The notes under the pieces are model-generated. The model was not told where the DNA came from and ran no database searches. It saw only the letters and a program-made list of their open reading frames with translations. A stretch of 37,318 nt of DNA from Rariglobus sp. (GTDB lineage Bacteria; Verrucomicrobiota; Verrucomicrobiia; Opitutales; Opitutaceae): assembly GCA_029266495.1 (NCBI GenBank), contig JAQSWS010000034.1, positions 1 to 37,318 on the forward strand, written 5' to 3'. The translations under genes were made by a program, and so were the position numbers. Below, one piece after another: positions 1-8,796 of the stretch (positions are counted from its first letter, which is position 1; each line of letters opens with the position of its first letter).

Positions 1-1368
1 GCCGCCTTTCAACCCGAATGCCTGAACGGGAAAAGGTTTTCCCTGATATAGACCATCGCCCATCTGGCCGTATTCAACATAGCCAAAGCCGCTGATCGTG
101 CCGTCATCTTTAAGCGCAAACGTCGTGTAGCCTCCCGCGGCAACCTGCACCACGCCGGAGTCGAGCAGCGACGGCAGAGGATCGAAGTTCAAGGTCGAAA
201 CCCACGCCTCCCCCGTTCCGAGTTGACCGTTGAAATTGCCACCCCAGGCCCACATGGAGCCATCGGAGCGTTTCGCCACGGTGTGATCCGAACCCGCCGC
301 GATACCCACCGCGCCGGTTATGCCATAAGCCTGGACCGGGGTGGCCGAGCCGCCGAAATACCAATCACCCAGTTGTCCCGACCAGTTGCTTCCCCAGCAC
401 CACACCGTGCCATCGCTTTTCAGCGCCGCGGCATGATTCCATCCACCCGCCACAGCGATGGCATCAACGAGTCCCGCCACCGCCACGGGCGTCGCCTGAT
501 CCACTCCGGTGCCATCGCCCAATTCTCCCGAGCCATTCGCACCCCACGCCCAGACCGTGCCGTCGGACTTCACCGCATAGGAGGCAAATGAACCGGCGCC
601 GATCGCGATGATGTCGGTCAATCCCGCCACCTGCACCGGCGTCGTTTCCTGGAACGTCCCGGTGCCGAGCTGCCCGTTGGTGCTGATGCCCCAGGCCCAC
701 ACGGTGCCATCCGCTTTGAGCGCGAGGCTGTGATAACCGCCGGCCGCCACGGCGCTGACATTCGTCAGCGCAGACACCGCCACCGGCCCGTTGCCCACGC
801 CACCATTGCCGAGCTGCCCTTCGGAATTGCGACCAAAGGCGCTCACCGTCCCGTTGTCCAAAAGAACGAGCGTATGAAACCCACCTGCGGAAATCGTCGT
901 GGGCGTTGCCGTCCCGGGAATCACCACCTGCACCGGCTTGGCGCGGCTCGCTCCGAAAACACCGCCAAGCTGCTGGTCGGAATTTCCACCCCAGGCCCAC
1001 ACCGTGCCATCGGTCTTGAGTGCAACCACATGATACGCCCCCGCCGCGATGACGCCCGGATCGCCGGCTGACATCAGGCTGAACGAAAACATCGCCGGAC
1101 CACCGGATTTTTTTAAGCCCCGGTCGGGTTTTGAGGGACGATGATTCCTCTCTCCAAAAATGATGTCGCCTCCGCCCAGCCATTTTCCGCCTGCGTCGCC
1201 CTGACGAAAAGTCGGACGCTCTTCACGCGGACTGAGCGTCGTGGTGGCCGAGGGAAGGCCCACCTCCGGCGTAAGTGGGACTGCCTCCAGGCCACCCTGA
1301 AACACCGGCTGCTTGGTATCGGCAAAGGCAACGGTCGCCGTAAATAGAATCAGAAGAAGGCGTCTCAT
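1..1368 (-). CDS. Secreted RCC1-repeat (beta-propeller) protein, 3' end cut by window edge
   Basis: Reading the minus strand from an ATG at 1368 gives 456 uninterrupted codons to base 1, so the C-terminus lies outside the window. The first residues, MRRLLLILFTATVAFA, form a short signal peptide, so the protein is exported. After a linker of about 90 residues come at least seven copies of the RCC1/BNR-like unit of roughly 50 residues: AGxxHxxALKxDGTVWAWG followed by NxxGQLG. Examples are the copies ending SDQQLGG, SEGQLGNG, TNGQLGTG, GSGELGDG, WSGQLGD, FNGQLGTG and EYGQMGDG. Such repeats build a seven-bladed propeller, usually for protein or carbohydrate contact; no catalytic residues are visible. 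No Shine-Dalgarno sequence precedes the ATG, but no other in-frame ATG lies nearby and the signal peptide begins there. Function unknown; RCC1 architecture is certain from the repeats. Confidence 0.85.
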   Translation of the reverse strand, partial: MRRLLLILFTATVAFADTKQPVFQGGLEAVPLTPEVGLPSATTTLSPREERPTFRQGDAGGKWLGGGDIIFGERNHRPSKPDRGLKKSGGPAMFSFSLMSAGDPGVIAAGAYHVVALKTDGTVWAWGGNSDQQLGGVFGASRAKPVQVVIPGTATPTTISAGGFHTLVLLDNGTVSAFGRNSEGQLGNGGVGNGPVAVSALTNVSAVAAGGYHSLALKADGTVWAWGISTNGQLGTGTFQETTPVQVAGLTDIIAIGAGSFASYAVKSDGTVWAWGANGSGELGDGTGVDQATPVAVAGLVDAIAVAGGWNHAAALKSDGTVWCWGSNWSGQLGDWYFGGSATPVQAYGITGAVGIAAGSDHTVAKRSDGSMWAWGGNFNGQLGTGEAWVSTLNFDPLPSLLDSGVVQVAAGGYTTFALKDDGTISGFGYVEYGQMGDGLYQGKPFPVQAFGLKGG

Positions 1369-1975
1369 GAGGAAGGTGCGTTGATGGAGTTCTCCGAAAA
1401 GGTGATTCGTGCGGACGGACGGAAAGGAACATGGCAAAGCCAAAGCGGCTCGCTGCTGCTGAACCGCAGAACAAACAGTGACAAAGCCATGTGGCCGTCC
1501 CTTGCCCCGTTCTCCGCCAAGGCTTCGACAAAGCCTGCACGGTCCGGACAAGAAGCCTCAGCCATTACTCATGGCAGAAAAGTGGCGTGATACTCACGGG
1601 ATACTGCTGCGTGCTGGGATATTCATAACCAATTGAACTGGAGTTTTTAACTCAAAATGAGCGCTGAACCAAACACCCAAATTGCAACCTATGCCTAAGT
1701 CGCTATTGCCCTATAAATGCAATTATGAATGCAGTTAATAGGACATACACCCTAGGACTTTTGGCAGCTCGCCCCTCGGGAATATAGATAGAGTGAGGGG
1801 GCCCGTTTCACGCACTGTATCTAAATTCTAATTACAGAACCCCTCGGATGGGGCGCCTGTGCGGAAATGAAAGATCATACCTTGGCGTCACATGCTTCGG
1901 CAGTGCATCGCCACAAGACCCGCTTCAATCGCGACTACGCGACGACCGGAGCATCCCTCCGCTCCAGGTCCACTC
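1369..1975. other. Gene-free stretch, 607 nt
   Basis: No convincing gene is visible here. Bases about 1615-1840 are clearly more AT-rich than the surroundings, which fits promoter or spacer DNA for the RCC1 gene that reads leftward from 1368. At 1840-1853 a weak CCCC/GGGG hairpin with a six-base loop is followed on the minus strand by TTCTGT; it could be a poor terminator for the methyltransferase gene ending at 1976. Small reading frames on both strands lack family resemblance and are treated as chance. Confidence 0.4.
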
Positions 1976-2773
1976 TCAAACCAAGACCGCAATGGAGGCC
2001 TTGTCGCGCCCAAGGCCCTCCCGCTGGATGGAAGCTCCGGCGGGCGCGGACAGCTTGCGCGCGCAGCACTCCAGGTGCATGCCGGTCCACAGAGGCGAAT
2101 GACAGGTGTTCGAAGAGATCACAAAGTCTTCGAAGCCCGCTTCCGACATGAGTTGCTCAATCTCGGCGCGCGTATGATTGCACACCGGCACCGCCTCCTG
2201 CCGCCGTGCCTCCACCCGTTGCCGCACGGAGCCGGGCATGAACGGAAGCACCGCCGATTTGACCGATTGCTTCAGTTCGTAAACGCGCCCGGAATCGCGT
2301 CGCTCCAGCGCATCGAAATACAACCGTCCGCCCGGCGCGAGCCAGCCGTGGACCTTCGCGCAGAGGTCCGCAGTGATCGCCGCACCATAGCCGAAGACGC
2401 CAAGCGAATAGATAAAATCAAACGACTCCGGCTCGAAATTCATCTCGTAAAGATTGCTGCGGATCAGACGGATCTCCTTCGCCGTCACCTGTGACGCATG
2501 CACCGGCTCCTTCGCCTGCCGGAGCATTTCCGCAGAGATGTCCGTTCCAACGAGCAGCGCGGTATTGTCCAGCCAATGGAAATAACGTCCCGTGCCGCAG
2601 CCCATCTCCAACACACGCGCCGGACGGGCGAACGAGCGGCAGATCCGACGCAGATTGCCGCCGAGCCGCTGATGGTTCTCGCTGCGCGCCTCGATCTCGT
2701 CGTCCCGGCGATATTGATTGGCACCCAGGTCGTAGGACTGGGCGAGATTGGATTCGTAACGACGGAAGTCCAT
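1976..2773 (-). CDS. Class I SAM-dependent methyltransferase
   Basis: A 265-residue protein of the class I Rossmann-fold methyltransferase superfamily. Motif I, VLEMGCGTGRYF, lies at residues 54-65 and binds S-adenosylmethionine. The acidic residue ending beta-2 is in VGTDIS (near 77-82), a motif II-like stretch follows in FDFIYSLGVFGYG, and the post-II helix/strand region contains WLAPGGRLYFDAL. This layout matches the Methyltransf_11/25 group that acts on small molecules or lipids; the acceptor cannot be told from sequence. It stands alone on the minus strand, with 142 nt between its start and the next gene upstream. No strong ribosome-binding site precedes the ATG at 2773; the N-terminus MDFRRYESNLAQSYD looks like a normal family start. 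Confidence 0.85.
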   Translation of the reverse strand: MDFRRYESNLAQSYDLGANQYRRDDEIEARSENHQRLGGNLRRICRSFARPARVLEMGCGTGRYFHWLDNTALLVGTDISAEMLRQAKEPVHASQVTAKEIRLIRSNLYEMNFEPESFDFIYSLGVFGYGAAITADLCAKVHGWLAPGGRLYFDALERRDSGRVYELKQSVKSAVLPFMPGSVRQRVEARRQEAVPVCNHTRAEIEQLMSEAGFEDFVISSNTCHSPLWTGMHLECCARKLSAPAGASIQREGLGRDKASIAVLV

Positions 2774-2915
2774 GGGAAGGCGGTTTAGCTGCGGTTGCCG
2801 GTTTTTAACACCCCGCCAGCTTAGAGCACCTCCCCATCGCGCGCAGGTAGGTCATTACTCCATACGCATCCGGGTCCGCACCCCGCCTCGACAATTGCCG
2901 GACGGGCCGGGTCCG

Positions 2916-3197
2916 TCAGGCGGAAACCCGGCGACCCGGGGCTGCGACATCGGACGGCACACCGATAACCGCGCGCCTCCTCGCCGCCACCGCCTGCGAA
3001 AGGGCTTGCACACGCGGAGCCACCTGGAGCCACGCGCCTTGAGCCACGACACCGACGCCAATCGACGTCAGCACGCCGCCCATGACGAGCAGCCACAGCT
3101 CACGAACACCCGAGATGCCAGGAAGAAAGTGAAGTCCCTCCATGACCAGGCCGGCGAAAATAAAACCAAAAGCGTTGGGCATGTTCATCGTAGTCAT
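2916..3197 (-). CDS. Small membrane protein, unknown function
   Basis: A 93-residue protein with two hydrophobic segments, roughly residues 9-27 (FGFIFAGLVMEGLHFLPGI) and 32-53 (ELWLLVMGGVLTSIGVGVV), followed by a basic, hydrophilic tail of about 35 residues. It is probably an inner-membrane protein with the tail in the cytoplasm. The start is uncertain: AGGGGG lies directly against the first ATG (3197), too close for good spacing, but about ten bases before the in-frame ATG of Met4 (3188), which may be the true start. It is downstream of the sepiapterin-reductase-like gene on the same strand (159 nt gap), so it could be the last gene of the pterin operon. I recognise no family. Confidence 0.55.
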   Translation of the reverse strand: MTTMNMPNAFGFIFAGLVMEGLHFLPGISGVRELWLLVMGGVLTSIGVGVVAQGAWLQVAPRVQALSQAVAARRRAVIGVPSDVAAPGRRVSA

Positions 3198-3356
3198 GCC
3201 CCCTGTTGTCGCCAGATGCGTGCCAACCGTCCCGGGGGGAAATCATCCGCATGCCTTGGAGTAACTTAATAAGGCAGGCGGTTTGTTCCGCGATTTTTCC
3301 CCATGCAAAGCGCAAGATATCCCGCCCGCATGCCGTGCAGCGTGCAGCGCGTCACC

Positions 3357-4076
3357 TCACAGATCACCGGGTTGCGGTCGCAACACGATCTCTTCCACCA
3401 CGGTGTTCCGCCCGAGCCGATATATGTCAAAAAACGCCCGCGCCACATCCGCCGCCGGCATGATCCGCTCTTCGGCCACGCCACTGCCGGACCAGGACGG
3501 TGACCACGTCGCCCCCGGATGCACGCAGCACACCCGCACGCCGTGATCCTTGGTCTCGGCACGCAACACCTTCGCAAGGCCCGTCACGCCAAACTTCGCC
3601 GCGCAATACGCCGCGCTGTTCGGATACGCGTCGAGCCCCGCGATGGAGCTCATGAAGAACACGTCGCCGTGCCGTTGCCTGACCATCATCGGAACAAACG
3701 CCCGCGTCATCAAAAAGGCGCTGCGCAGGTTCGTCGCGACGATCCGGTCAAACTCCGCCACCGACGTCTGCACAAAGGGCGCGGCGGCAAACACCCCCGC
3801 GTTGTTGACGAGCACGTCGACCGCGCCGAAGCGGGTCGTCACGGCTCCCTCCAGCGCCTCGACCGCGATCTCGTCGGCCACATCACAGGTGAACACCTCC
3901 ACGGTGGCGCCCAGCTTCGTGCAGGCGCGCGCGACCGTTGCCAGGTTGCGCGCATTGCGAGCCACAAGCGCAAGCCGGACGCGGTGCAGTTCTTTCGCAA
4001 AAACCTTCGCGATCGCCGCGCCGATCCCTTGCGACGCGCCGGTGATAAGGATGACGGGAGTTTTGGTGGAGGCCAT
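3357..4076 (-). CDS. Short-chain dehydrogenase, sepiapterin-reductase-like
   Basis: A 239-residue classical SDR. The NADP(H)-binding TGxxxGIG motif is TGASQGIG (residues 12-19), NNAG is at 91-94, catalytic Ser143/144, Tyr157 and Lys161 form the SxnYxxxK set. The reading frame extends further upstream, but the ATG at 4076 gives the normal SDR N-terminus. The tail NTVVEEIVLRPQPGDL and the VHPGATWSPSW stretch resemble, from memory, the bacterial sepiapterin reductase of Chlorobium, which makes a biopterin isomer; this is a recollection and not an alignment. Its position 38 nt downstream of folE2 and in the same direction as a PTPS gene supports the last reductive step of tetrahydrobiopterin synthesis. 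A 3-oxoacyl-ACP-reductase-type role is the main alternative. Confidence 0.75.
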   Translation of the reverse strand: MASTKTPVILITGASQGIGAAIAKVFAKELHRVRLALVARNARNLATVARACTKLGATVEVFTCDVADEIAVEALEGAVTTRFGAVDVLVNNAGVFAAAPFVQTSVAEFDRIVATNLRSAFLMTRAFVPMMVRQRHGDVFFMSSIAGLDAYPNSAAYCAAKFGVTGLAKVLRAETKDHGVRVCCVHPGATWSPSWSGSGVAEERIMPAADVARAFFDIYRLGRNTVVEEIVLRPQPGDL

Positions 4077-4114
4077 GAGGGAAGGGATGGTGGATGGTTT
4101 ATTTTCGAATCGCC

Positions 4115-5098
4115 TCAGCAGCGGAGCAGTCCGAAGTCGGAGAAATCCGCCGCGAGTCCGCCGGGCACGCCTTTGCAAATCACGCTCACCGCGTCGTGCG
4201 AATGCAGCGACTCCTGGTGTGAACACGCCACTTGGAAGTCGGCGATGCGCCGGTCCTTCGCCAGCTCCGCGTAGAGGAGGCGGGCGGCGTCCTCGACGAA
4301 CTTCAAGTGCGCACCGTTCAACTCGGCAAAAGCCTGCTCGTCCTCGCGCTTCACCATCACCTGCGTCTCGGTGCGCAGCGCACGCACGCACAGCGCGTGT
4401 ATGTCCTCGATCCAGATTTTTTTCCCGTCCACCTCCTCGATGAGCAACCGGGCCTTGCTGCGCTGAGAATGTGGCACGGTGTAGGCCGCACGCTGGTCCC
4501 GCGCATGTTCGGACAATTCCGCCGAACACGGACACGCGGAGGAATAAACGAAATCAAATTGAATAAATCTCCGGTAGCGGCCGTCCGCCGTCATCACGCC
4601 TTCGAAGGCGACGTCGTAAAATTGATAGCCTTTCAGTCCGCTGCGCAGGCTCGGCTGGAGCATCGGGTAGGAGAAGCGGATCTTCAGGCGCGCGGCCTTG
4701 CTCTCCACCTTGCGCAGATAGGCTTTGAGGACCTTGCCCATCCACTCACCCGTGGTGACGCCGTCCTTGTGATCGTAAAACGACCGCATGATCCGGCTCA
4801 TGTTGATTCCCTTCAACTCGGCCTGCAGCGACACGGTGCCCGTGACGCTTGTTTCGAGGGTGAGCGTCTTGCCGGCCTTCGTGCGGTAGCGGAGCGGCAG
4901 CTTGAAATTGGAAATCCCCACCTGCTGGATCGGCACGGTGGCGCCCGGAATCGACTCCGCGGCCTCCATCATGTCAGGCAGAGACGCGCGATAGGCGGGC
5001 GTGACGGTAAACTTCGCGTCGTAGGAGCGCTTGATCCGCGGCGCCTCCCCACCGGCGGTGCGGTGGAGATACATGGATTTTTTCTTGGAGGAGGGCAT
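4115..5098 (-). CDS. folE2: GTP cyclohydrolase FolE2 (type IB)
   Basis: A 327-residue protein of the GCYH-IB family, which opens GTP to 7,8-dihydroneopterin triphosphate, the first step of folate, queuosine and biopterin synthesis. The family signature around the metal-binding/catalytic cysteine is visible as SACPCS at residues 187-192, followed by conserved [17 protein letters not shown]. Length is slightly above the usual 260-300 because of an N-terminal extension of about 25 residues rich in Lys. The frame stays open upstream, but the ATG at 5098 ([14 protein letters not shown]) is preferred over the distant first ATG because the upstream part is unlike the family. It lies between a PTPS gene (134 nt upstream) and a sepiapterin-reductase-like SDR (38 nt downstream). 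Confidence 0.88.
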   Translation of the reverse strand: MPSSKKKSMYLHRTAGGEAPRIKRSYDAKFTVTPAYRASLPDMMEAAESIPGATVPIQQVGISNFKLPLRYRTKAGKTLTLETSVTGTVSLQAELKGINMSRIMRSFYDHKDGVTTGEWMGKVLKAYLRKVESKAARLKIRFSYPMLQPSLRSGLKGYQFYDVAFEGVMTADGRYRRFIQFDFVYSSACPCSAELSEHARDQRAAYTVPHSQRSKARLLIEEVDGKKIWIEDIHALCVRALRTETQVMVKREDEQAFAELNGAHLKFVEDAARLLYAELAKDRRIADFQVACSHQESLHSHDAVSVICKGVPGGLAADFSDFGLLRC

Positions 5099-5232
5099 TT
5101 CGTTTTTGGATTTTAAAACGCGCCTGGCGGGTGACGATAACCGCAGCCCCGCGTAAGCGAAGCGGACGGGCGCGAGAAGATGTTTGCTGAAAAAAATGGA
5201 GCGCGTTGTTCCCAACGCACCGGGTTGTTTTG

Positions 5233-5709
5233 TTATACGGCGTCCGGCCCGTGGTATTCCGCAAAGTTGCGCGGGGTTTCGTAGAGTTTTACGCAATACA
5301 ACCGCCCTGCCGGGATGTGCGGTTCGATCTCATTCCAGAATGCGATCACGAGATTTTCCGTCGAGGGGATGATTCCACGCAGGAAGTCCACCTCGTCGTT
5401 GAGATTCCGATGATCGCACTTGTCGACGATGTGCGTATTCAAGAGGCGCTTCAACTCGCCCAAGTCCATGATGCAGCCGGTGTCGGGATCAGGCTGGCCG
5501 CGGAGCGACACCTCGAGCACGTAATTGTGACCGTGCCAATGCGGGTTCGTGCAAAGCCCGAACTGTTTCACGTTCCAAGCCTGGCTCTTGGATGGATTCC
5601 ACAGGCGGTGCGCCGAGTTGAAATGCACCTGCCGCGTGATGGTGACCACCCCTTTGAGCGGACGCACGGTCACTGCGGGAGCTTTGGATTGGGCGGCTTT
5701 CTTTGGCAT
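5233..5709 (-). CDS. 6-pyruvoyl-tetrahydropterin synthase family protein (PTPS-II type)
   Basis: A 158-residue PTPS/QueD-family enzyme that acts on dihydroneopterin triphosphate. Zinc ligands are His34 (FNSAHRL), His59 and His61 (HGHNY); the catalytic Cys53 lies in [14 protein letters not shown]. The spacing Cys-x5-His-Gly-His is that of biopterin-forming PTPS (mammalian type), while QueD enzymes have Cys-x3-HGH. DHRNLN and the Glu in [11 protein letters not shown] complete the active site. This spacing plus the neighbouring FolE2 and sepiapterin-reductase-like SDR argue for 6-pyruvoyl-tetrahydropterin as product rather than the queuosine precursor. Start: ATG at 5709 is chosen; an in-frame ATG at 5730 with a weak AGG upstream would add seven residues. 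The gene is divergent from the MBL-fold gene at 5838. Confidence 0.88.
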   Translation of the reverse strand: MPKKAAQSKAPAVTVRPLKGVVTITRQVHFNSAHRLWNPSKSQAWNVKQFGLCTNPHWHGHNYVLEVSLRGQPDPDTGCIMDLGELKRLLNTHIVDKCDHRNLNDEVDFLRGIIPSTENLVIAFWNEIEPHIPAGRLYCVKLYETPRNFAEYHGPDAV

Positions 5710-5837
5710 GAAGGAAAGACGATGTAACATAAAACCTGCGTGGTCAATTCACGGGCAGCCCCTTGCGAAAGCCCGTCACGACCGCGTGCAAATCCCCCTT
5801 GCGCACACACGCCGCGGGTCCTTCATCAGCCTCAAAC

Positions 5838-6635
5838 ATGGCGATGTGCTTTAAAATCCTCGGCAGCGGCAGTGCGGGCAATTGCGCCGTGCTGCGCACC
5901 GCGGAAACACGCGTGCTCATCGACGCCGGCTTTACCCAGCGCAAACTCCGCCAGCTTCTCCACGACGCCGGCGAGGCCCTGGAAAAGATCGACGCGATTT
6001 TTCTCACCCATGAACACGGCGACCACGCCGCCGGAATCGACGGCCTGAAGAAATTCCCGCACATCCAGGTTTTCGCCAACTCCGCCACCGCCCGCGCCGT
6101 TCAGGCAAAGATCGATCATCCGATATCCTGGAAAATTTTCGAAACCGGCGCCCGCTTCCAGTTTCGGGATCTCGAGATCGAGAGCTTCCACGTGCCTCAC
6201 GATGCACAGGAGCCGGTGGGTTTCACGTTTTCCACCGGCCTGGAGGCCGATCTCTTCACCCCGCGTCGCCGTCTCGCTTGGCTGACCGACCTCGGCCACG
6301 CCCCGCAACACATTCACGAGCGCATCCGCGACGTCGATGTGGTGGTCGTCGAGAGCAACCACTGCCCTCGCCTGCTCCAGGCCGACATGAAACGCCCCTG
6401 GCCCACCAAGCAGCGTATCTCCGGCCGCCACGGCCATCTTTCCAACGAAGCCATGTGCGAACTTCTGGGTGCGGTCGCCAGCCCGCGCTGGCGTCACATT
6501 TTCCTCACCCACTTGTCACGCGACTGCAACAGCCACGAGGCAATCGAAGCCTCCCTCGCCGGCCTCCGCACCCGGCTCACCTGCCAGTTCAACATCGTCG
6601 CTTCCGGCGGCGGCACGCCGGTCTGCGAGCTTTAG
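5838..6635 (+). CDS. Metallo-beta-lactamase-fold hydrolase, YycJ/WalJ-like
   Basis: A 265-residue MBL-fold protein. The N-terminus FKILGSGSAGNC is typical of the YycJ/WalJ group of predicted exonucleases or phosphodiesterases. The metal-binding motif THEHGDH is at residues 57-63; further ligands fit VPHD, the Asp of WLTDLGHA, and the late His in FLTHLSRDCNSHEA. SNHCPRLL is another stretch characteristic of the group. Proteins of this type are linked to DNA repair or mismatch processing in some bacteria, but a precise substrate is not known. Start could be ATG 5838 or ATG 5844 (MCFKIL); both give the same domain. It is followed 108 nt later by pyruvate kinase in the same direction. Confidence 0.8.
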   Translation: MAMCFKILGSGSAGNCAVLRTAETRVLIDAGFTQRKLRQLLHDAGEALEKIDAIFLTHEHGDHAAGIDGLKKFPHIQVFANSATARAVQAKIDHPISWKIFETGARFQFRDLEIESFHVPHDAQEPVGFTFSTGLEADLFTPRRRLAWLTDLGHAPQHIHERIRDVDVVVVESNHCPRLLQADMKRPWPTKQRISGRHGHLSNEAMCELLGAVASPRWRHIFLTHLSRDCNSHEAIEASLAGLRTRLTCQFNIVASGGGTPVCEL

Positions 6636-6743
6636 AACGCGTCATAATCTCAATCAGCTGCAGTTCCACCGTGACCGCCCAGCACGACAGCTGCTTAAGG
6701 GGGTTGACCATCAGTTGTTCGAATGGCCTGAATTCTCCCGCTT

Positions 6744-8174
6744 ATGCAAATGCCCACGTCGCTTCGTCGCACCAAGATCATCTTTACCCTCGGCCCCGCC
6801 AGTCAGAGCGAGGAAATGCTGGAGAAGCTCATCCTGGCGGGCGCCGACGTCGCCCGGCTCAACATGGCGCACGGCAATCATGAGTGGACCCGCGCCGTCA
6901 TCCGCCGCATTCGCACCGTATCCAAAAAAATCGGACGCGAGATCGGCATCATGATGGATATCAAGGGGCCCGAGATCCGCACCGGCGATCTCGACGCACC
7001 CATCGAGCTGAAAGAGGGCGAGATTTTTGATTTCACCGTCCGGCCCGGGGATCGCGACGGCGGCGTGGAGATCCGCTCCGTCAACGTCAACTATCAGGAC
7101 CTCGTCAACGACATCCATGTCGGCGACATCGTGCTCGTCGACAGCGGGCTCATGCGCTTCGAGGTGCTTGATCGGAAGGACAACCATATCCGCTGCAAAG
7201 TCCTCACCCCCGGCGCACTCAGCTCCCGCCGTCACATCAACCTTCCCGGCGTAAAGGTAAACCTGCCGTCCTTCACGGAGAAGGATCGCCTCGACACCCT
7301 CGTCGGCATCGAGGAGGGCATCGATTTCGTCGCTCTTTCCTTTGTCCGCGAAGCCAAGGATATCCATCAGCTCCGTGAGTTTCTCACGGCGCACAAGTCC
7401 AAGGCCAAGATCATCGCCAAGATCGAGGACCAGACCGCCATCGCCAACCTCGACGAAATCATTCAGGCAACCGACTCCCTCATGGTTGCCCGCGGCGACC
7501 TCGGCATCGAGTGCCCGCTCGAGGACCTGCCCGTCATCCAGCGCCGTGCGGTCAAGTCCTGCTTCGACCAAGGCAAGCCGGTGATCATCGCCACCCACAC
7601 GCTCGAATCGATGATCAACTCGCCCGTCCCCACGCGCGCCGAGATCACGGACGTTGCCAATGCCGTCTACGAAAAAGCCGACTGCGTCATGCTCTCCGGC
7701 GAAACCACGGTCGGCAAATACCCCCTCGAATGCGTGCAGGTCCTCGACAAAATCGCCCGCCGCATTGAGCAGGAAGGCCCCTTCGAATTCGCCGAGCCCG
7801 ACTATGTCGACAGCGACAAGCTCAAGCTCCTCCACTCCGCCGTGCTGCTCGCGCACCAGATGCCCGGCTCGGCACTGCTCACCTTCACCCGGCAGGGTTT
7901 CATGGCCGCCGGCCTCGCCGCGCTTCGCCCCGCCCTCGTCCCGATTTTCGCGATCACCAACTCGGTGGAAACCCTCCGCCAGCTGCGTCTGCTGCGCAGC
8001 GTGGAACCCTTTATCATGCCACTCGGTTCCGAGCCCAATCACACCATCGAAAATGCCATCGCGCTCCTCGTGAACAACGGAAGCGTGCAGATCGGTGGCA
8101 AGCTGATCGTTGCCACCGACATCCTCACCGCCGACCGCCTCGTTGACAGCATTCAGCTCCGCACCGTGCGCTGA
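6744..8174 (+). CDS. pyk: Pyruvate kinase
   Basis: A 476-residue pyruvate kinase, the last glycolytic step (phosphoenolpyruvate + ADP to pyruvate + ATP), cytoplasmic. Visible family landmarks: RRTKIIFTLGPAS at the N-terminus, ADVARLNMAHG (usually LNFSHG), MDIKGPEIRTG, the KIED metal/catalytic segment (IIAKIEDQTAIANLDEII), MVARGDLGIE, ATHTLESM (usually ATQMLESM) and the helix PTRAEITDVANAVYEKADCVMLSGETTVGKYPLE. Domain order is A-B-A-C and the length is normal. The C-terminal effector domain is complete. Two near starts exist, ATG 6744 and ATG 6750. A long reading frame on the opposite strand covers almost the whole gene but has no family features and is a codon-usage shadow. Confidence 0.97.
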   Translation: MQMPTSLRRTKIIFTLGPASQSEEMLEKLILAGADVARLNMAHGNHEWTRAVIRRIRTVSKKIGREIGIMMDIKGPEIRTGDLDAPIELKEGEIFDFTVRPGDRDGGVEIRSVNVNYQDLVNDIHVGDIVLVDSGLMRFEVLDRKDNHIRCKVLTPGALSSRRHINLPGVKVNLPSFTEKDRLDTLVGIEEGIDFVALSFVREAKDIHQLREFLTAHKSKAKIIAKIEDQTAIANLDEIIQATDSLMVARGDLGIECPLEDLPVIQRRAVKSCFDQGKPVIIATHTLESMINSPVPTRAEITDVANAVYEKADCVMLSGETTVGKYPLECVQVLDKIARRIEQEGPFEFAEPDYVDSDKLKLLHSAVLLAHQMPGSALLTFTRQGFMAAGLAALRPALVPIFAITNSVETLRQLRLLRSVEPFIMPLGSEPNHTIENAIALLVNNGSVQIGGKLIVATDILTADRLVDSIQLRTVR

Positions 8175-8276
8175 GCTGAGCCTGCGTCTGAGTCCTGCCG
8201 ATGGGTGCGTATCGTCGGCGCGGGCTCGGTGCGGGGATGGCCCCGCCGCCAGTTTGCGCTTCAGTCGCCATCCGGC

Positions 8277-8777
8277 ATGAGTCATTCCTCATTTCCCATG
8301 GCCTACTCCGACGAACCCGTCCTCGTGCCCCCTGCGCGCCGCTGGTCTCCCAAAGTCATCGGCCTGACCACGCTCGTGCTCCTTCTGGTGGGCGGAATCC
8401 TCTCCATCCCGCTTTATCAAAAAAACCTCGATCACGAAGCCCACGATGTTCGCCGCGGACATCATCAAGGGGCGCTCTATGAGATCACCATCGAAGGCCG
8501 GCCTCACACGCTCGAACTCGGCTGGATTGCCCCCGCCTTCTCGGCCGTGCTCTCGCCCGCACCTGCACCGGACGCCGTCCTCGAGGTCTCGGCCGATTTC
8601 GGACGCGAAACGCTTTCATGGAACGTCGGCGAAAACCGCTTCGGCCCAGGGACCACACGCATCGACCCTCACGCACATCATAAGGTGAAACTCACCCTCC
8701 GCCAAGGTGGCGCTGTTGTCTGGCGCGACTCTCTCTGGCTTTACGGTCTTCACGACACCCACGGCCACAGCCACTAG
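8277..8777 (+). CDS. Membrane-anchored protein of unknown function
   Basis: A 166-residue protein with one clear transmembrane helix near residues 25-46 (SPKVIGLTTLVLLLVGGILSIPLY) and a C-terminal part rich in beta strands and histidines (HDTHGHSH at the end). Topology is probably N-in with a periplasmic domain of about 115 residues. The His-rich tail could bind metal, which is speculative. Starts at 8277 (MSHSSFP) and 8298 (MAYSDEP) are both possible; the open frame reaches 8205 but that part is unlike coding sequence. It is followed after 19 nt by another single-pass protein gene on the same strand, so the two are likely cotranscribed. I recognise no family. Confidence 0.65.
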   Translation: MSHSSFPMAYSDEPVLVPPARRWSPKVIGLTTLVLLLVGGILSIPLYQKNLDHEAHDVRRGHHQGALYEITIEGRPHTLELGWIAPAFSAVLSPAPAPDAVLEVSADFGRETLSWNVGENRFGPGTTRIDPHAHHKVKLTLRQGGAVVWRDSLWLYGLHDTHGHSH

Positions 8778-8796
8778 CCCGGTCCACCCTTTATTC

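Noticed and set aside
1848-2494. Plus-strand small reading frames before and over the methyltransferase
   Set aside because: They overlap the antisense of a clear methyltransferase, are rich in Arg/Pro/His as expected of shadow frames, and resemble no family.
5233-5709. QueD (queuosine) identity for the PTPS gene
   Set aside because: Cys53 is five residues, not three, before the HGH motif, and the neighbours are FolE2 and a sepiapterin-reductase-like SDR instead of queC/queE.
6703-6731. Sigma-70 promoter before pyk (TTGACC at 6703)
   Set aside because: No acceptable -10 element is found 16-18 nt downstream.
6711-8285. Long minus-strand reading frame opposite pyruvate kinase
   Set aside because: It lies wholly antisense to a clear pyruvate kinase, has no family features and follows from GC-rich codon usage. 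Similar long antisense frames opposite 13852-15486, 15607-17592 and 27826-29265 were rejected for the same reason.
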